Made by a program: the position numbers and the translations under genes. Positions 63,297-64,000 of a DNA stretch of 64,000 bases are shown here, one piece after another. Each line of letters starts with the position of its first letter. The first letter of the stretch is position 1. Origin of the DNA: Polaribacter sp. MED152 (GTDB lineage: Bacteria; Bacteroidota; Bacteroidia; Flavobacteriales; Flavobacteriaceae); the NCBI RefSeq assembly GCF_000152945.2, contig NC_020830.1, positions 2,676,501 through 2,740,500 of the forward strand. Direction: 5' to 3'. Under the pieces are notes generated by a model. The model made no database searches and had not been told where the DNA came from. It saw nothing but the letters and a program-made list of their open reading frames with translations.

Positions 63297-64000
63297 TTAA
63301 TTAAAAAAACGCTCTACTGTACCAATAGCTTCTGGTAAACAAAATACAATTACTTTATCTCCACTCTGAATTTGCATATCTCCAAAAGACATTAAAGCAT
63401 TACCATCTCTTATAACACCTCCAAAAACGGCTTCTCTAGGAAAGCGTAAATCTCTAATTGGGTGTTTGGTTACTTTTGCATTTGGTCTTACTTCAAATTC
63501 AAATACTTCTGCATCTATATTGTGCAAATTGGCCAACTCTAAAATTTCACCTTTTCTAATATGCTTAAAAATATTACTTGCAGCAATTAGCTTTTTATTA
63601 ATTAAGGATTGTATACCAATAGTTTGTGAAATATCAATATAATCCATATTTTCAACTAAGGCTATGGTTTTCTTAACCCCTTTAGATTTTGCTACCAAGC
63701 AAGACATGATGTTAGTTTCAGAATTACCTGTAACCGCAATAAAAGCATCAGTTTCTCTAATATTTTCTTCTTCTAATAATTCTAAATCACGTCCATCACC
63801 ATTAATCACTAAAGTATCACATAAGGTTTCTGCAAGCATTTCTGCTTTCTCCCTGTTTTTCTCAATCAACTTTACTTTAAAATTATCTTCGCAAAGGCTT
63901 CTGGCAGTTTTTTCTCCAATACTACTTCCACCTAAAATAAGTACATTTTTAATATCAAATTGCTTCTTACCAATAATAGGGTAAAGGTCTTCCATACTGT
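63297..64000 (-). CDS. trkA: Trk potassium uptake regulator TrkA (5' part outside the window)
   Basis: The window holds the C-terminal half (about 233 codons); the reading frame stays open to the edge, so the N-terminal RCK domain is cut off. What remains shows the second RCK domain with VLILGGSSIGEKTARSL (Rossmann GxGxxG-like), an acidic LVINGDGRDLELLEEE and ETDAFIAVTGNSETNI. A RCK-C domain ends with GDKVIVFCLPEAIGTVERFF. TrkA binds NADH/NAD+ and gates TrkH, whose gene follows immediately. A full protein of about 450 residues is expected. Confidence 0.92.
   Translation of the reverse strand, partial: SMEDLYPIIGKKQFDIKNVLILGGSSIGEKTARSLCEDNFKVKLIEKNREKAEMLAETLCDTLVINGDGRDLELLEEENIRETDAFIAVTGNSETNIMSCLVAKSKGVKKTIALVENMDYIDISQTIGIQSLINKKLIAASNIFKHIRKGEILELANLHNIDAEVFEFEVRPNAKVTKHPIRDLRFPREAVFGGVIRDGNALMSFGDMQIQSGDKVIVFCLPEAIGTVERFFN

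Overview
The window is chromosomal DNA of a low-GC member of the Bacteroidota, almost certainly a marine-type Flavobacteriaceae (Polaribacter/Tenacibaculum-like; the genus is a guess). Evidence: a fused SecDF, a type IX secretion (T9SS) C-terminal sorting domain, TonB plug and carboxypeptidase-like regulatory domains, promoter boxes of the Bacteroidota form TAnnTTTG with very short 5' UTRs, and a GatB-AspRS fusion. I see no phage, insertion sequence, CRISPR array or rRNA/tRNA operon. The only structural RNA gene I recognise is tmRNA (ssrA).

Layout. 1-8400 (minus strand): hpt (cut by the window edge), secDF, an exported protein next to secDF, mdh, a beta-barrel protein and gyrB. 8686-13821 (minus): leader peptide - gatC - gatA - gatB/aspS, an Asp-tRNA amidotransferase covalently joined to aspartyl-tRNA synthetase. 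14200-21529 (plus): a complete trp operon behind a Trp leader-peptide attenuator, with a small membrane protein and a DNA glycosylase embedded in it. 21598-31465 (minus): a TonB plug-only protein, a peptidase-DoxX-amidohydrolase operon, TPR proteins and an outer membrane barrel. 31625-34984 (plus): ftsE, two glycosyltransferases and a 2OG-Fe(II) oxygenase. 34985-44372: metallophosphoesterase, ssrA, a LYS1-like dehydrogenase, MscS, transglutaminase, kdsA, an M28 peptidase and lipoproteins. 44472-51074: a 2200-residue alpha-2-macroglobulin carrying a TonB plug-like insertion. 51243-55071: mpl, then a nucleotidyltransferase, a PqqD-HprK-like kinase and a 55-residue peptide gene. 55096-64000 (minus): a large T9SS-secreted protein, an acyltransferase, small proteins and the TrkH/TrkA potassium uptake pair (trkA cut by the edge).

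Two systems stand out. First, the gatC-gatA-gatB/aspS operon is preceded by what reads as a textbook transcription attenuator whose 14-residue leader peptide MKIINNNLNFINPN has six Asn codons. It has an intrinsic terminator and a perfectly complementary 8-base antiterminator segment placed just after the leader stop codon. This implies that expression is tuned by Asn-tRNA(Asn) charging and that the fused enzyme makes Asn-tRNA(Asn). It lies divergently from the trp operon, which carries its own WWW leader attenuator. Second, a 55-residue peptide gene with a leader-like N-terminus and a short SPEAPGFGF tail sits upstream of an intrinsic terminator, followed by a PqqD-like/HPr-kinase-like fusion and a nucleotidyltransferase. 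That layout suggests a peptide-modification (RiPP-like) system of the poorly understood HprK-related kinase type, here with a candidate substrate and an upstream T9SS protein.
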